DNA from: Nilaparvata lugens | Taxonomy: Eukaryota; Arthropoda; Insecta; Hemiptera; Delphacidae | DNA length: 64,000 nt | Assembly: GCF_014356525.2 (NCBI RefSeq) | Contig: NC_052506.1 | Span: forward strand, 31,702,299 to 31,766,298 | Direction: 5' to 3' | Part shown: positions 22,301-37,300 of the stretch, piece after piece | Layout of the letters: each line of letters opens with the position of its first letter | Numbering within the stretch: position 1 is the first letter of the stretch | Notes under the pieces: model-generated | The model's database searches: none | Seen by the model: the letters and a program-made list of their open reading frames with translations, nothing else | Told to the model about the DNA's origin: nothing | Position numbers and translations under genes: made by a program

Positions 22301-25300
22301 TTGTATGGCAATTATCGATATAGTATGTATTGCTATTAATGATGCATAAATAAATATGAAATATAATTTGAGCTGCGCTCTCAATGGATGCGCAGACTCA
22401 TTGAAATTGATGAAAGTGCTCATTCTAAATACGACTTCGACGTTCCAACATAAAACATGTTGAGTTTCGTCTTATTTATACGATTTCGGAATACTCTAAT
22501 AGTTTGAACCTACAGCGCAAAGTGCAGTTTTATTTGTACTAATTTGCCGTCTCATCTAATACTGAATATCTCAGTCTTAGTAAACTATCTTAGTCTAACT
22601 CTCCAGTCCAAGTAGTTATGGCTAAGAGGCAAGAGATGATTATTACTAATATTATCAGCACCGTTTATAAATATACTATTAGTAACTCTAATATTGACTT
22701 ATTGAACTTTATAAGGTCCACTCACCCGATCCAATTCTTTCTCGTAGTTCCCTGTCCACGCCTGAACGATTGTAGAGTTGTACAGATTCACTCCATTGTC
22801 AAAAACCTCTTGCCATACTATGGTATTCGTACGGAATTGTTTTTCAACAATATCAATAATTTTTTGTATGTAGAAGCTTTCTAGTTTAGCATAGTCACCG
22901 GACATTTTGTTATCTACCATCCATTTCTTTATTTCTGGATTGCTTGCCCTGAAAAATAAATTATTAATGAGTGATCAGTGCATTTTATAGATGGATCATC
23001 GATAATAATTATGATGGATCATCGATAATTTTCTCTGGAAAATCAGTTGAGGAGGTGGAGCTCTCATCCACTATATGCCTATCCGCGATTAATGATTACC
23101 TGAATGGCTATAATCTTGTCCTGAATACAAGCAAATCTATGGTTGTTCCATTTTCAACAAGACAGAGTAGGAACCAGTCAGTGTGTCCAAATGTAGCTAT
23201 AAATGGGGAAATTTTAGAAACTAGAAATAGTACGAAATTCTTGGGCCTGTTATTGGATAGCAATCTCTCGTGGGATAGTCATGTATGCCATGTCATAAAG
23301 AAGATATCTCCTGGTCTTTATGCTCTGAGACAAATGTCCAACGTGTGTAGTATCCAAACACTAAAGTCAGTAATACATGCGCATTTAGCATATGGCCTGT
23401 GCATATATGGCAGTACGAGTAAAATAAATTTGGATAAAATTCTTAAACAACAGAAGCGGGCAATTAGAATAATGTTCAACCTTAGAAGAAGCGACTCAGT
23501 AAGATTATTGTTCTCTCAACTTAGAATTTTAACAATTTATGGTCAATATGTATTTGAAATTGAATTTTATCCAATTTGAAAAATTCCAAATTTTAAACAA
23601 TTTTGGAATCAATCAACCAAAGAGATCATGGCAACAAAAGTATTACATATGAAATTACATTATACTACATATGCAGGAGTAAAAAAAGAAAAGCAGTGAA
23701 ACCATCAAGTATTATATTCCTGTATTAGCATTTTTCTGTAAGCCCAAGCATTCCTCACAAAACCTATCAGCGCCCTCCAATCACTACCATTCAAAAACCC
23801 TACCACCTGATCCTCTGATAGCTCTCTATCGCCTAAATGCGCTCCTCTTATCTCTGCTAGTACTGGACACCTTCCGATAAAATGCATTGTATCCTCCCTT
23901 TCCCTCCTATTGCATAACGTACATATGGTCTGAATTCCCTCTCTTCCCACACTACTATTCAAGTACCATAGACCTCCCCTTGATCTGAATATGATTGACT
24001 TCTCATTGCGGGTGAGATTGGCTCCTATATAATTATTGTGTTCGGTGATTGGGTTCAAACGTGAATAGACAGTATAATTTACAGATTGCCTTGCTCTTTC
24101 TCTCCATTTCTCTCTACATTCGTTTTTTATACATTCATTAATATTATTCAAACTTTGCCTTAGTACATCCCGCATTCCTTCCTCCCATCTTGGCAATTCA
24201 ATGTTATATTTTTCAGCCTGCTCTTTCCACACTTTATACCATCCTACTTTCTGTTCAAACATTTTCTGTGCAAGTTTTCGTGGCAGCCTGTTTGGTCGCA
24301 AAGAAAGGGTTCTTATAATATAGCTGTAATGCATCTCAAACAAATAATGGTGTAAATTATACTTATTGACTTCCAAATAGATGATATAATTGGGTGTTGA
24401 TTGCGGTAACGAAAATAATTTCTTGATAAAGGCTCTGTGTAACCGTTCTATTTCTTCAAATTGCTTATATCCCCACACCTGACCACCATAGCTCACAAGA
24501 GCTCTTACAACCGCATCAAAAACTACCCACTTACTCTCGATGTTTATTTCATTTTGGGCCACAAAACTATTCCACACATTATTCAATGCAAACTTTGCCA
24601 CTGACACTCTCTCTCTGACATGCTCACTGAACGCCAACTGAGGAGTGAATGTTACGCCTAGATATTTGTACTTGTTTACAACTCCGATCCGCTCTTCTCC
24701 CCAGTACCACCTCTCATGATGGGCCAGTCTCCCTCCCCTTCTCATCACCATTATCTTAGTTTTGTCGGTATTGATTGTAAGTCCCCACGTCTCACAGTAA
24801 TGTTTCAAACATATTATCATTTTTTGTAATGCTTTCGGCGTGGATGCAATCAGAATCAAATCATCGGCATACATAAGTCCTTTAATATTCAACTCGTCCA
24901 CCCATATCCCTTCTTCCATATTATCAAAAATATCATTAATAAACAGGGTGAATAAAATCGGGGACAACAAGCAGCCTTGTTTTAATCCGTTCTCTGTATA
25001 GAATGCATTACTCAGCCCATCCTTCTTATTTTGACTATTTTTACACCAAACAAACGCCCGTGTATTCTCATATAATTTCTGGACAATTCTCACAAATTTG
25101 CTAGACAACCCAATCTGAAACAACTTATAAATTAAAGCATTACGATCTACTTTATCGAAAGCGGCCTTGAAGTCAACATACAAACAATAAACTCTATCTT
25201 TCCTTCTCCTCAGTTTCAAATTGATGATGCTGTATAAACTGAATATATTATCCACTGTACTGTATCCTTTTCTAAATCCCGCCTGTTCCTCATTTATTAC

Positions 25301-28300
25301 TTCATTTTTCTCTACCCATTCGTTTAATCTATTCAGAAAAATTCCTGCGAAAATTTTTGCAAATGCATTGATGAATTGTATGCCTCTGTAATTAGCAACT
25401 TCATTCAAATCACCTTTTTTATGAATTGGGAAGATAACCGCTTCCGAAAAATTGTCAGGCACCAATCCTGTATCATAAATATAATTATAAAAATTGAGCA
25501 GCAAATTTAAGAATTGATCTGGAGCTGATTTGAAAAATTCTGCCGGTATGCCGTCAGTGCCTGGAGCTTTATTACATTTTGCCTTTTTCAATACCAAATT
25601 CAGTTCTTCTTTCGTTATTTTTGCATCTAGTTTTTCGTCCTCTATGAACGGTATGGCATATGCTATTTTATCTGCCTCAACTTCAACGGAAAGTAAGTTT
25701 TTAAAATGTTTGACCCAGCTTCCAATATCTATCTGGCCTGTACACTTGAAGGATGTTCTTTTAAACTTTTTCACCGAGTCCCAAAACTGTTTCGAGTCGC
25801 GCACATTTTCTAAGCATTTTCTAATATTATCATAATACTCGGCTTTTTTAGTTTTACACAACTGAATGTACTTTTTGTTTTCCTCTGCATAGATTTGTCT
25901 AGCTTGCTGACTATTCACCCTCCTAAAAAGTCTAAGACAGGCAAAACTTCTTTTTCTCGCTTTATCACATTCCCAATCAAACCATATCTGTTTCGCATGT
26001 TTATTTTCTCTCTTAGAAATTCTTGCATTGTTACCCGCTGCTTCATAAACGATATTGATAATCTTTTCTGCGGCTTGACTACTATCGGGTGACAAGATAA
26101 CATCACAGCTGCTCCGCGATAACTTATTACGGTACTCTGTTGCATCTACTTTTGACCAAATCAGCTTGGGCAATAGCGTTAAATTATCACATATTGAATT
26201 CGAAATGTCTCCTTTCAATTGAACTACTATTGGCATATGGTCAGAAAAACTTTCAGTCAGGACTTCAAAACTATTTACAGCTGCTAGTGTACTCATCGTC
26301 ACACAACATAAATCGATAACTGAGCATCCAACACTTGTAACATAGGTAAATTCTCCCTTATCATCTGTTGCTGTCCTCCCGTTTAACACACACATATTAA
26401 ATTCCTCACACATATTGAGTATTCTACGCCCATTCCTATTCAAATTTTCATCTTTAGAATTTCGTTCAACATTTATCACCCAATCTCTCTGCATAATTTC
26501 ATCCGGTATTATTTGACATTTCCCTATGCGTCCATTAAAATCTCCTAACAATATTAAATTCTCACCCATCTCTCTGCCTTCTAAGAATCCATTCAGTTTG
26601 TTAAAGTCAGCACTCCAGCTTTCTCCTGGCGTTAGATAAACTGACATAATATGAATTTCTCCATATCTATCACATTTAAGAGTTATTACTGGCCACTCTT
26701 CTAAGTAAGTGAATTTACAAGCTTCCCTCCTATTATAGACAGACCTATAAGCCATCATTATTCCCCCCTTTGCCCTACCAAATCCTGACGTTCTAGTTGC
26801 TGGCACCCAAAATATATTATATCCTGGAAAATAGCCCTCTAAACGATTAAAATCTTTCTCCTCGACAAACGTTTCGCATAGAATAAAAATATCATAATTC
26901 TTTAAGAAATCAAGAAAATAATTTGAACTCACCTTTCCTCTAAGACCCGCTACATTATAAGCCAACACACTTAATCCATTTATTCCTTTTACCTGGCAGA
27001 CGACCTTATCCTATTCATTAGACTGTTTATTTGAGCGTTCATTAGATTGTTCATCCTTCTTCGAAACATTATTAATTATTTCAGTAAAGTCCATCTTCAG
27101 AATCCGATTCAATCTCTCCAGCCCATCCTCGTTTCCACACCGTAGACCATCCTCCGCCTCCCACGTGAAGATATGTCCCTCAACAATCAGCTGTTCCCCC
27201 TTCACAACAGAACTCCGCACGCCACTCATCTTCAATATTTCTTTTTTGAGTAGAAATAGTCTATTACGCCGTATTCTTGTCGCAAGCGAATAGTCTTTAT
27301 GCACTAAATATCCAGTTCCTTTCAGTTTCCCTGTATTCCCCAGAACTACATCAATGTCGCGATCCACCGGGATATGAGCAATTATCGGCGCATTGTCTCT
27401 TTTTTTGCCCAAGATGTGAGCACGATTGACACCCACTTGTATATTACACTTCAGTACATTTGTACAAAACTCCTTTACTATCTCACCACAATCCTCGTTA
27501 CTTTTGAATTTTAGTCCTCTGAAGATTAAATTATTACGTCGTGATCGATCTTCGTATCTGTCTAATCGATGCATAATTTTGATATTTTCCATTTTCAGAC
27601 GTTGTACTTCCTCCTTCAGCAATTTGTTTTCTTCGGTGATGTTGGATAGTAAGTTTGTTATTCCTAACACATCGTTCTTTGTAGCCAATTCACTAAATTT
27701 TTCATCAAATAGCGTTTTAATTGTTAATTCTATATTTTGTATTAAAATATTATATAATATAATTGTATTCGCAGTCCAATGTATTAGAGTTAAGAAATCA
27801 GACTCACAACTATAATACCCGTTTTGGCCTAATTATTGAGAGACATAGATTGGATCTTTTTGAGAAAAAAACAATTTTCAAAGGAAGAAAATTTTTTATC
27901 AATTTACCAGGCAATTTAAAGTTAATTGAAGATATCAAAATATTTGGTAAGAATCTGAAGGAATATTTGGTGAGCTTATCTCTGTATTCTTTGCAGGAGT
28001 TTGACAACAGCAATCATTGATTTATTTTGAATTTTATTCGTGTACCAACTATAGTAAGTTAAGACTTATATGTAATTTCAAACTGACGCTATTGTACATG
28101 TCTGATGAATAAAGATTTTTCTATTCTATAATAATATTGAATAACCCAATGTCTATTCGATACTTTTTAATATTGGATACTTCCTATCTGATTTTAATAA
28201 TTCTTCCAATTTATGGAACAACTCACCAGCAATCGAAATTTACTTCGTCACCTCCTAAATGTAGGTATCCATCAGGAAATATGTGAATGATTTCGTTGAA

Positions 28301-31300
28301 CAAATCTCTTAAAAATAAATAATTATCTTCATTTATAGGATTGACTGGTCCATACTCCGTTACTAGATTATTGCATTTCGTCAGCAAACCCGGTTGACCG
28401 AATCCCCACGAAGTAGTATGACCTGGAATCAAAAATTTGAAAATATATACCCAGTTTCCAAAGAATGTTTATATTATATATTAAGTTCTTGAATAGTGAA
28501 ACATTAAGCTAATGTTATGTACTGAACGTAATCATTATATATAATATATACACAAATCAACTGTTTCTCTATTCTCTTATAATTCAGTCTTGCAAAACTC
28601 TATCACATCCTTCTATCGTAGATCAGTACACTATTCAGGACTACAATTTTGAAAAGGTACTACATCGAAGAAGAAGAAAAAAACAATCTACACTACATGG
28701 ATTCCCTAATCCATAACCTGATAATACGTCACCATATTATCCACTGAAAGTCATGTTATCAGTGCAAATCCATTCGGATTCCTAGATGGGTATCAACCAT
28801 CCATGTCTTCATAATACCTCACTGTATTATCCCGCTCAAAGTCTCGTTATCAGCCCAAATCTCTCACCAATACTCTCATTATAATAAGCTTGAGTTTAGA
28901 GTCCCGCTGCGAACAAGGAAAATGGTTCATGTCTGAGGTCCATCTTTCCCTTCTTGTTGAGTTATTCACTGCCAGGCTCATGACAAACCAAACTAAATAT
29001 TATCTGCACTAAACTGATCTGACTTCTCAATAAAATATGATCTACTCAATTCAACTATAATTACTGAGTCATCAAAACAGTAAAGTTAGAACAGATTTTC
29101 ATATTTGACAATCTTCAATACATTCATTTCTCATCACAACTCTTATCACAGCTTATTACAACTCTCTCAACAATTGTGACCTTGATATTCTTTATTTCTC
29201 TGTTCTAAATCTGTTGGCATTGATCAACAAGTTCCTTGGACTACTTCATTTTTTCCTAAATTATATAAATCTTATTTCATACTACATCACAAGTTTTATA
29301 AAATACGCTTAGCCTAATACCTACTGGGATAGAGATGAGATTTAAAACAATGCACTTCCATTGCATTGTTACTCCTATGTGCACTTGTAATATTTGATAC
29401 TCTATTACACTGCTAGCTACATTATACAACTTTTCTCAAAGTTTTCATTTCAATTTTCAATTATAGCTGCTCATCTATAATAATTGAAATAATAACATTT
29501 TCCAAAATTATATTCATATCAATTAAATTCTTCTATTAATGCATTTATGAATTACAAATCGGCTCATACCATGAATATAAATACTTTTTCTTTCAACATG
29601 AAATTTTGTCGCAAGATTCAATTAACCAAAACGTAAATAGCCTATCTCTTATCAAAACATGCGAAATTTAAAAAAAATCAAAGCCTGATGAGTCCATAGA
29701 CATTCTTGCAGTTTATTCCACCGTCACCACCAGTTTTGTAACCGCCCCAGATGGGGGTAGAAGAGAGATCTTCTGAAATCTGAAGGTTGAGTCATGGGAC
29801 TTGATAAACAACAAACGTTTGCATTCTATTCAACTTGTAAATTTTATTGACGGAACTAACTACTAGAAATTTTGATAACAAAGAATCTGTAACATTTTAA
29901 AATTATGAAAACTTTTTATGAAATTTTGGCTAACTGCTTACGAATATCAACTGTTTACTAATAATTTCTAATAAATTATTAAGTAATACATTATAATCAA
30001 GTCATCATTTCTAATGAATGTATTATGACTTATGATGGATGATAAACTTGATTTGATTTGATATTAGTTATTGTTTACGAAGGTATCTCATTTTACTATT
30101 GCAAATTTATAGTACTAGGGACTCGGTCATTCAAGGGTTTTTAGCATGAGCTAGAATTGAGCTAAAATTCAATGGCACTCGCCATCGTTCAATTTATACA
30201 TCCATCACTAGGTAACAAACACATTAATTCTGGGCCCTCGTAACCCGAGGCTACCTCTGCTTCGGTTCGTTTGTGAACGAATCTGTTTCGTTTCGCGGCT
30301 TGACAATACCTACTATTACTTATTAGGTAGAAGTAATAGCAGGTATTGGGCTTGATTGAGACTGATCGTTTCCACGCAAATTGTGTTCCCCTTCCACCAA
30401 CGAGACGACGGTCCACGTGGAGGCAGAGCACAATTCCGTGGGAAAGAGAAATGCAAGTTTGAAATATTCCCAAATACAACCCTGCATAAAATTAAAAACT
30501 GATTGATTGTCTTCCCGGACGCAAGTTAGCAAAATCTTGATGTGAGAAAATCATTTTTCAACAGAAAATAAATTCCTCACGATAAAAAATTATCACTGAA
30601 ATTTCGACTGAATGAGCACATGAGTCTGATTAAAAAAGCCCTAGTTCTATACCTTTTTAAATGAAAAAATACACCTTTTTATTTTTTAAAATAAATAAAT
30701 CACAAACTTATAATATATTTCCTTTCAATTTCATCACCATTACATTGTCATTAAGCGTAAAAGTTCAGATCAACTTTTCTTAAAAAGCCCACATTGGCAG
30801 GATTGTGAATGGGCGGGCCCTTTTCTAGTGTGCTTGAGAACTAACGCTCACCTGGTGTGTCGAATTCTGGCATCACTCTGACTCCCCTCACAGCAGCATA
30901 TAGTATTATAGCTTGAATATCAGCTATTGTATAAACAAGAAGTCGTGGGTCATAAGCACCTTTGCCACTATCAACAGAATTGGAAACAACTTGCGTTATT
31001 ATAGTAGTTAACACTTCTGCAGACTTTCCAATATCACTCAAAATACATTTCCACTGGAAAAAATAAGAACATGAATTCACTGAATTTCAATTACCGTGCA
31101 ATGAAAGACGTATCAAGTTTAAAAAAATGAATAGCAGAAGAATGTGTGAATTCTCCTACATAACCGTATTTCTTAAGGGATTAAACCTAAAGGTACCTGT
31201 TCCGTTTTCAATCATTTTTTCTCTCATTACTGAACGAGAATATTTCTATAATTGACATTATTTTATTTTGAGAGGTTTATGGTTTCATCAATATTCTTAT

Positions 31301-34300
31301 TTGGCTGGTTGTAACGAAGAGATTGAGACCATTTTCAAGTCTTTATGAAGTAGTCGTTAAAAAACAAAAGTTCAGTTTTAATGATAGTTAATTGGCTCAG
31401 CAGCTAAAATGACGTAATAAAAAATCATAACTCCAGAACAAAAGGTAATAACAACTTGAAACAAACGAGAATAAATCATAAATTCTATTTCAAATAAGTT
31501 TCGTTTGGCTCTTTATATCCAAAAAATGTCATTGAAAGTAGTTATTCAGAAAAAATCTCGTAAAAAATGAAATGTTTTTGAAAAAGTGCATTTTTGTAGG
31601 TTAAAATAATGTTTTGGGTGGGAATGTGTGATAAACTCTGTAGAATAGTTCATTGTGATTCGATTCGCGTTTACTGGAGGGCTCTATCATTGATGGTTAC
31701 CATTCTATGACCGTTTTAGTTAATGCTGGATCCGGCATTTTGAATCGGCCATTACGCGGCCCAAGCGTGACCCCCAAATGCGCATCAAGTGGTTCGGGTA
31801 TCCTGAGGTACCCTAGAATCAGAATATTTGGGTCTGTTTCCATCTTCACGAAGTGCCCACGAAATCCCCCAAGTAACCCTACTGTAAATCCCGAGCTCGG
31901 AAACCGGCCCTAAGACAGTTTACTGAGCTCGCCGACCGTGCTTACGTCATTTATTATGTCAATTCCATGAATCCGTACAGAGCGCACGGTCAGGCCTTAT
32001 CTGTTTGAATACATAAAATTATCACATGAAAGACAAGCACGACTGATAGTCGGTGCTGCCTGCCTAAATTCATCAATAATATTATAAAAACATATATTTA
32101 GCATAAACTACAGTAAACCATAGGTTATATAGTTACTGTAGCATAAGCTATAGTTGATTACTGTTTAGTGAACCGGGTCTTGAGAAATACTTCATTTCAT
32201 TCACACTCTGAGAACGAAATCGATTCAGATAGCAAACTTCGAATAATATAACATACAGTGTAAATTGATGTAGGGCTTGTGGAGTTGAATTTTCCATGTT
32301 GGCACTGGAAGATGATATTTTGATGGCAAATCTTGCTCACCTTAAATCAGGAAATAATTCACTTTGGTAGGGGAAACTTTGGTCGTCGACAATGTGCCAG
32401 TGGAGAACATTCAGTTTGTTGGCTTCCATTCCATCAATGATGAGTTTGATTGTTTCGACCGGAAGGAAATGCCTGGATGTGTCAATGAGCAAGCCTCGGT
32501 GCGAGAATCGAGGACTGTCATCGATCGAGGCACTGCGAACTGCCAACTGTTGAAACAATCAACATGTTCAATCGATACAGCAAATACACTATAAACACTG
32601 TTGAATCACAAAAAAGTGTGGATAAAAAGTGTCAGTACGAAAAATTAATGAGTGACAGATTGCTGAACAAGCGACTCAACTCAATGAGACTTGAAAGCTG
32701 TTCATGCTCTAGATTTAGTTCATAATTTGATTTTCCTGATTTTTTTTACTACTGACATATCGACAAATTTCAAAAAATATGCTGAAAATGTGATTTCAAA
32801 GTTGAAAAAGCGCGGATGTGAATATTAGAGGGATATAGAAATTGAAATTCATTTTATGAAAATAAAAACACTGAAATCGGTATTAAAAAATTATTTTGAG
32901 ATCATTAAATTCTATTTTGAAAAATAAATTTTCATCGACTCTATTACACTAAAATATACTCCAAGTAGTAATTTCATTAAATCTGGATTCAGTTGGATGA
33001 ATGAACTTCGAAGTAAAAAATGACACGACAAATTAATAAACCACCATTTTTTCCTAATAATCCACGCTCACTATAGGTACTGTTCTAAAACTTGAATAAT
33101 CTTGTTCTAATCTATCATTTAGAACTTACGATAGCTAATCATTACATGAATGACAATCGTTTTAAGTTAATCATGTTGGTGATTCATTCTTGAGATATGA
33201 TGAAGCCTCTTTTCCATTACCCCATAATGGAAACGGTCACCATTTCAACTCTGCTGTTTCCCCGCAACATTTGCGACAAAGCAATGTCCCGCAATGCCAG
33301 AAAATAAGTGTTGAACTTCGGAAAAATACCGAAAAAATGAACTTCGGTTTCATATTTCATAATTACTAATATAATTTCATATCAAACTCTATCTTATGAA
33401 TAAAGATAGATAGATTCAGATTCCGGATTTGGATCCAGCACCCCCAAATACTTCAGTCAGATCTCCGAAAATACCCAAAAATAAGGGAGTTATTGTTACT
33501 TTTATATATATTCTTATAGTGATCAAGGTCTCTAGAGCACGGTCTCAGGCTAGTGCTAAGTTAGCGTCTACTCCGTTTTGAACTATTTTCGACGCCACTA
33601 CAGTTTAATTTTTGAATATTAGTTATTAAAAACTAGTACTCACATTTTTTCGATAACTAATATTCAAAATAAGACTGTGTCGTCGAAAATAGTTCGTCAA
33701 AACGGATTATTACTTGCAGTTGATCATGGATAGTAAAATAGATGAGTATTAGCAGCGTCTACGTTGTCATTGCACTCACATTCATGCAGTTTGCGCCGAA
33801 ATGGCAACAATAGGCGAAAAGTTTTAAAAATCGCTCAACAAGCGGGCATTGTGATATTGCAAGTTGCCAGAATGGAAACAAGACCCAAGTCTTACTCAAA
33901 AAAGTTGGAAAACCAGGCGAATTACGAAAGTACGTAGTAAGTATCAATACTTTCCCGGAAGATTTATCTGATTTTTGTTATTCGTATTTCGTTGATATGA
34001 ATTTTGAGGGTGCACCGCTTCCAAGAGATGTTTCACTTTTTGTAACAGAGGAAATTTTATATCTACTTACCGATAATCCATTCTCTGATACTTGAAGAAG
34101 CTGCGTGAATGTTTCAAGACCTCTCAAAATACCCCAAACCGATCGACTAGAAAGTATGGCAGTGTTGGGAGCTCTTTGGTTATCCACTTCAAGTCTGTCT
34201 AAAAATACATTTAAATGATAAATGCTGTGAATAATAATAAATACTGACTTGAAACTTCAATACAAATTTACTTGAAATGAATGTTGAATTGTTAAATTTC

Positions 34301-37300
34301 TCAATTTTGACATTTATTCAACAATGTTATGTTACTTTTAACAATAATTATATTTTCTTTCAGTATAGACTTTCAGGCAATATTATTCAGTTTTTCAAGA
34401 CACTTTCCACTTTCACAAAAATTGATAAAAATTTGTACGAGTTTTATATCATGTAGACATGATGACTGTAGACATGATAACAGACATCATGTAGACATGA
34501 TAACAGACATTGATGACTGTTATAATCATCAATCGGATTTCAAAAACTTTTGTGGACTTATTAACAGTTATTGATATTTCATAGCTGGAATACATTTTCC
34601 TAAATTTGAGCAAATAAATATTTTGATCTATTTATTTATTTTTTGTCGAAATAATACAGACTAAAATTTAGGCTACAAGAAGCCTAAATAAAAAAAAACT
34701 AAAATACGGTGAGGTAGGGTACAGACTATGGGAAATAATAAAGAAAATTAGAACAATAAATGAACTGAGTTCAATGATAAAAATGTCTTTCAGAATAAAA
34801 ATACTGTTTTCCTAAATTGGTAGTAATCTGTAATATTAATTATTGTAAGTACTTTTCTAGCATGGACGACAAGTTGTAAGTTAGTTCACTTAATTGCTGC
34901 GATTACAGTACAAGTCATCGCATCGCAATCACTGGTTGGTGGTACTGTAGGCCTATCACACGCAGCGAAAGCAACCAACGCCTAAAAATGGAGTTACTAA
35001 ATTCAGGGTATTTCTATATTATTAGAGCATAAATTACCGAAATCAAATTATAAATTATTATTTAACAAGTTCAACATTTTATTGGAGGTTCGATAGAATA
35101 CTTACATGACTCATTCATGCCGAAGTATGGAAGAGTTTCACATAGACCCGAGAAATTGATTTCCAAGTGCTCCAAAAACTTGGGGCCATCTAGCACTTGT
35201 CGATATGAGTGATGATGGTTATGAGAATATTTTCTTTTTTCTTGGCCACGTCGGAGAAGGATTGATAAACTGTCACCAATTATTTTGCTGTATCTTTTAA
35301 ATGCCTCATTTAAAATGCGACATTTATTAAGATCGCTTTGAACAACCTGAAAAGTCAATCTCACTTGAAAATACATATTTTGTTTAAAGCATAGCTTTAC
35401 ATCCATGTAAGTTTTGAAATGTGATGGGTGGATAAATAGGCATTAAGGTAAACTTGATAAGAGAGAAATTAAACTTATTAAATAATTTAGAAGAGAAAAA
35501 ATCTCCTAGTTGAAGAAAATTAAATATTACTTTGTCTATCATATTTGTATTCTTCCTTTTACGCGTATTTCCGTTTTATCCCTTAATCAGCAATAATGAA
35601 GTATGAATACTTTTTGAGCGTAAAAAAACAAAGGATAGGTGTTATTATTGAAAGTAAACAATACCAACAAATAATTATATGAATGACTAGGAAGAAATTT
35701 ATATAAAATGCTTATTAAAACGCCTATGCTTTGAAGCTCACCAATGTGTCCTATGTTCATGTTAAAATTCTATGGTAATATAAAATTAAAACATTTTTAA
35801 TGCTGGGCCCAGCATTCTTATGATTTTATATTACCATAGAATTTCAACATTTTATTTATGCGCCGTTCTTTCAATCAACGCTACAATAGACAACAATTTC
35901 TGCAACTGAATCTGTCATAAATAGTACCTTATTAAGTTGAGAAGGATTCAACATTTTTAAAATCAGATATTAATTATGCGTCTATTGTCTGACTGACCTT
36001 GTTCTGCATTTCTTTTCTAAGACTACTCCAAGTAGTGAATTAATTTAAATATTAAATTTATGCTAAACTGTTGAAATCACTAATTTGATTTTTTATTCAT
36101 ATCATACGCAATCAATTGTGTTACTAGGCCACAAACGTATACAAAATACCAACGACCCAGTGAGACCCTTAGACTATGAAATTCACTTTATTCCATCAGT
36201 TATGCTTTAGACAAAACTATTTATAGGCCTCTTTAAAGATAACACCATCGATTTCGATTTACGTTGGCACAATACAAAGACATAGTTGCTTGTCTTGAAA
36301 GCAATAAATGAAGTGTATCTTATTTACATTGTTGTAAAAATAAATATTGCTTTCTTATAACACAGAGCGAACTAATTCTATAATGGAGAGAAAAAATGTT
36401 TAATAAAATTGCAAGTTTGCATGAGAAAGGATAAAAGTTGGTAAAACTTCTTTATAGTGGTAATATTAAGAGTACCTAGGCTACCTAATATTAAATTAAG
36501 TAAGGTAGGAATATTAATAAATAAGTAATCTTCTGTCACTTCTCACTTTAACAAATCATTCATCCCTTATTCTAAAAAATTCTCTGCTTTGTGGCTCTGA
36601 AATTATGTATCAATAAAATATCTGGTAGAAAATTTCAAGGCGAGATTAAGCATTTCCCAAGGTTCCTGGGTCGAAAAATGTTGAGGGATGAGTTTAGTAT
36701 TTGACCATAGTTTTTGGTGACTAAGATTATTAATAATGGTGATTGATATTATTTCGTTTTCGGTTTGGAAGGTATTAATCTTATAATAGTTGCCTTATAA
36801 GCGTTGATTTGATAGAATGTAATGTCATCTTCTACTGTAACTTTTCGTTGCCTGCATTATTATTTCCTGAGTGAGAAATTACGCTACAAGTTGCTAAAAA
36901 GTTGTAAACTGAACTGAGTAGAAAATGTTCTCTCAATTGTTGAATGTAACTGCAAAGCTCCTTATTTGAAGTGATTATTCAATCATTATCTACAACAATG
37001 TTTTGAATGACATACACATTCATAATGTGACATTTTGAAAATTCATTTCATCGAAATCAGATTTAGAATGCATACATATAAAGAAATTCATGCATGAATA
37101 AATAAAACATAAAAGTGTCATAGCTCAAGAAAAAATTACGATTGTAAAACCATTGATTCTTAATTTTTATCTTATGTTTTCCTCTCTCATCATCAATAAT
37201 TTTAGAACGTTAATTGATTGGTAATCAGAATGCATGGGTTGCAACTTTATTAGATGATTTGGTAATTTTTACAAAGTAGGGTAGTAGACTAAAATAGTTT

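Larger units (their letters stand above)
23585..27755 (-). mobile_element. Younger LINE with intact ORF2, nested in an older LINE
   Basis: Non-LTR retrotransposon on the same strand as the hexosaminidase, within its intron 6. It keeps most of ORF1 and all of ORF2 but no ORF1 start codon, so it is probably 5'-truncated inside ORF1. The 3' UTR should lie between 23704 and about 23585; no clear poly(A) or target duplication was found, so both ends are approximate. The clade was not resolved; it looks like the CR1/L2/Jockey side of the tree. Confidence 0.8.

Noticed and set aside
30189..30532. Extra hexosaminidase exon or small gene on - (open frame with [16 protein letters not shown])
   Set aside because: It lies between exons 5 and 6, whose phases already join perfectly, and the peptide does not fit the family. 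I do not recognise it.
30968..31080. Longer form of hexosaminidase exon 5 using the acceptor near 31053
   Set aside because: It would insert about 30 residues not expected in the family, and the inner acceptor at 30967 gives the conserved SGKGAYDP with correct phase.
34435..34515. Repeated ATGTAGACATGATAACAGAC as a regulatory array
   Set aside because: Only two or three short imperfect copies; chance or small slippage is enough to explain it.
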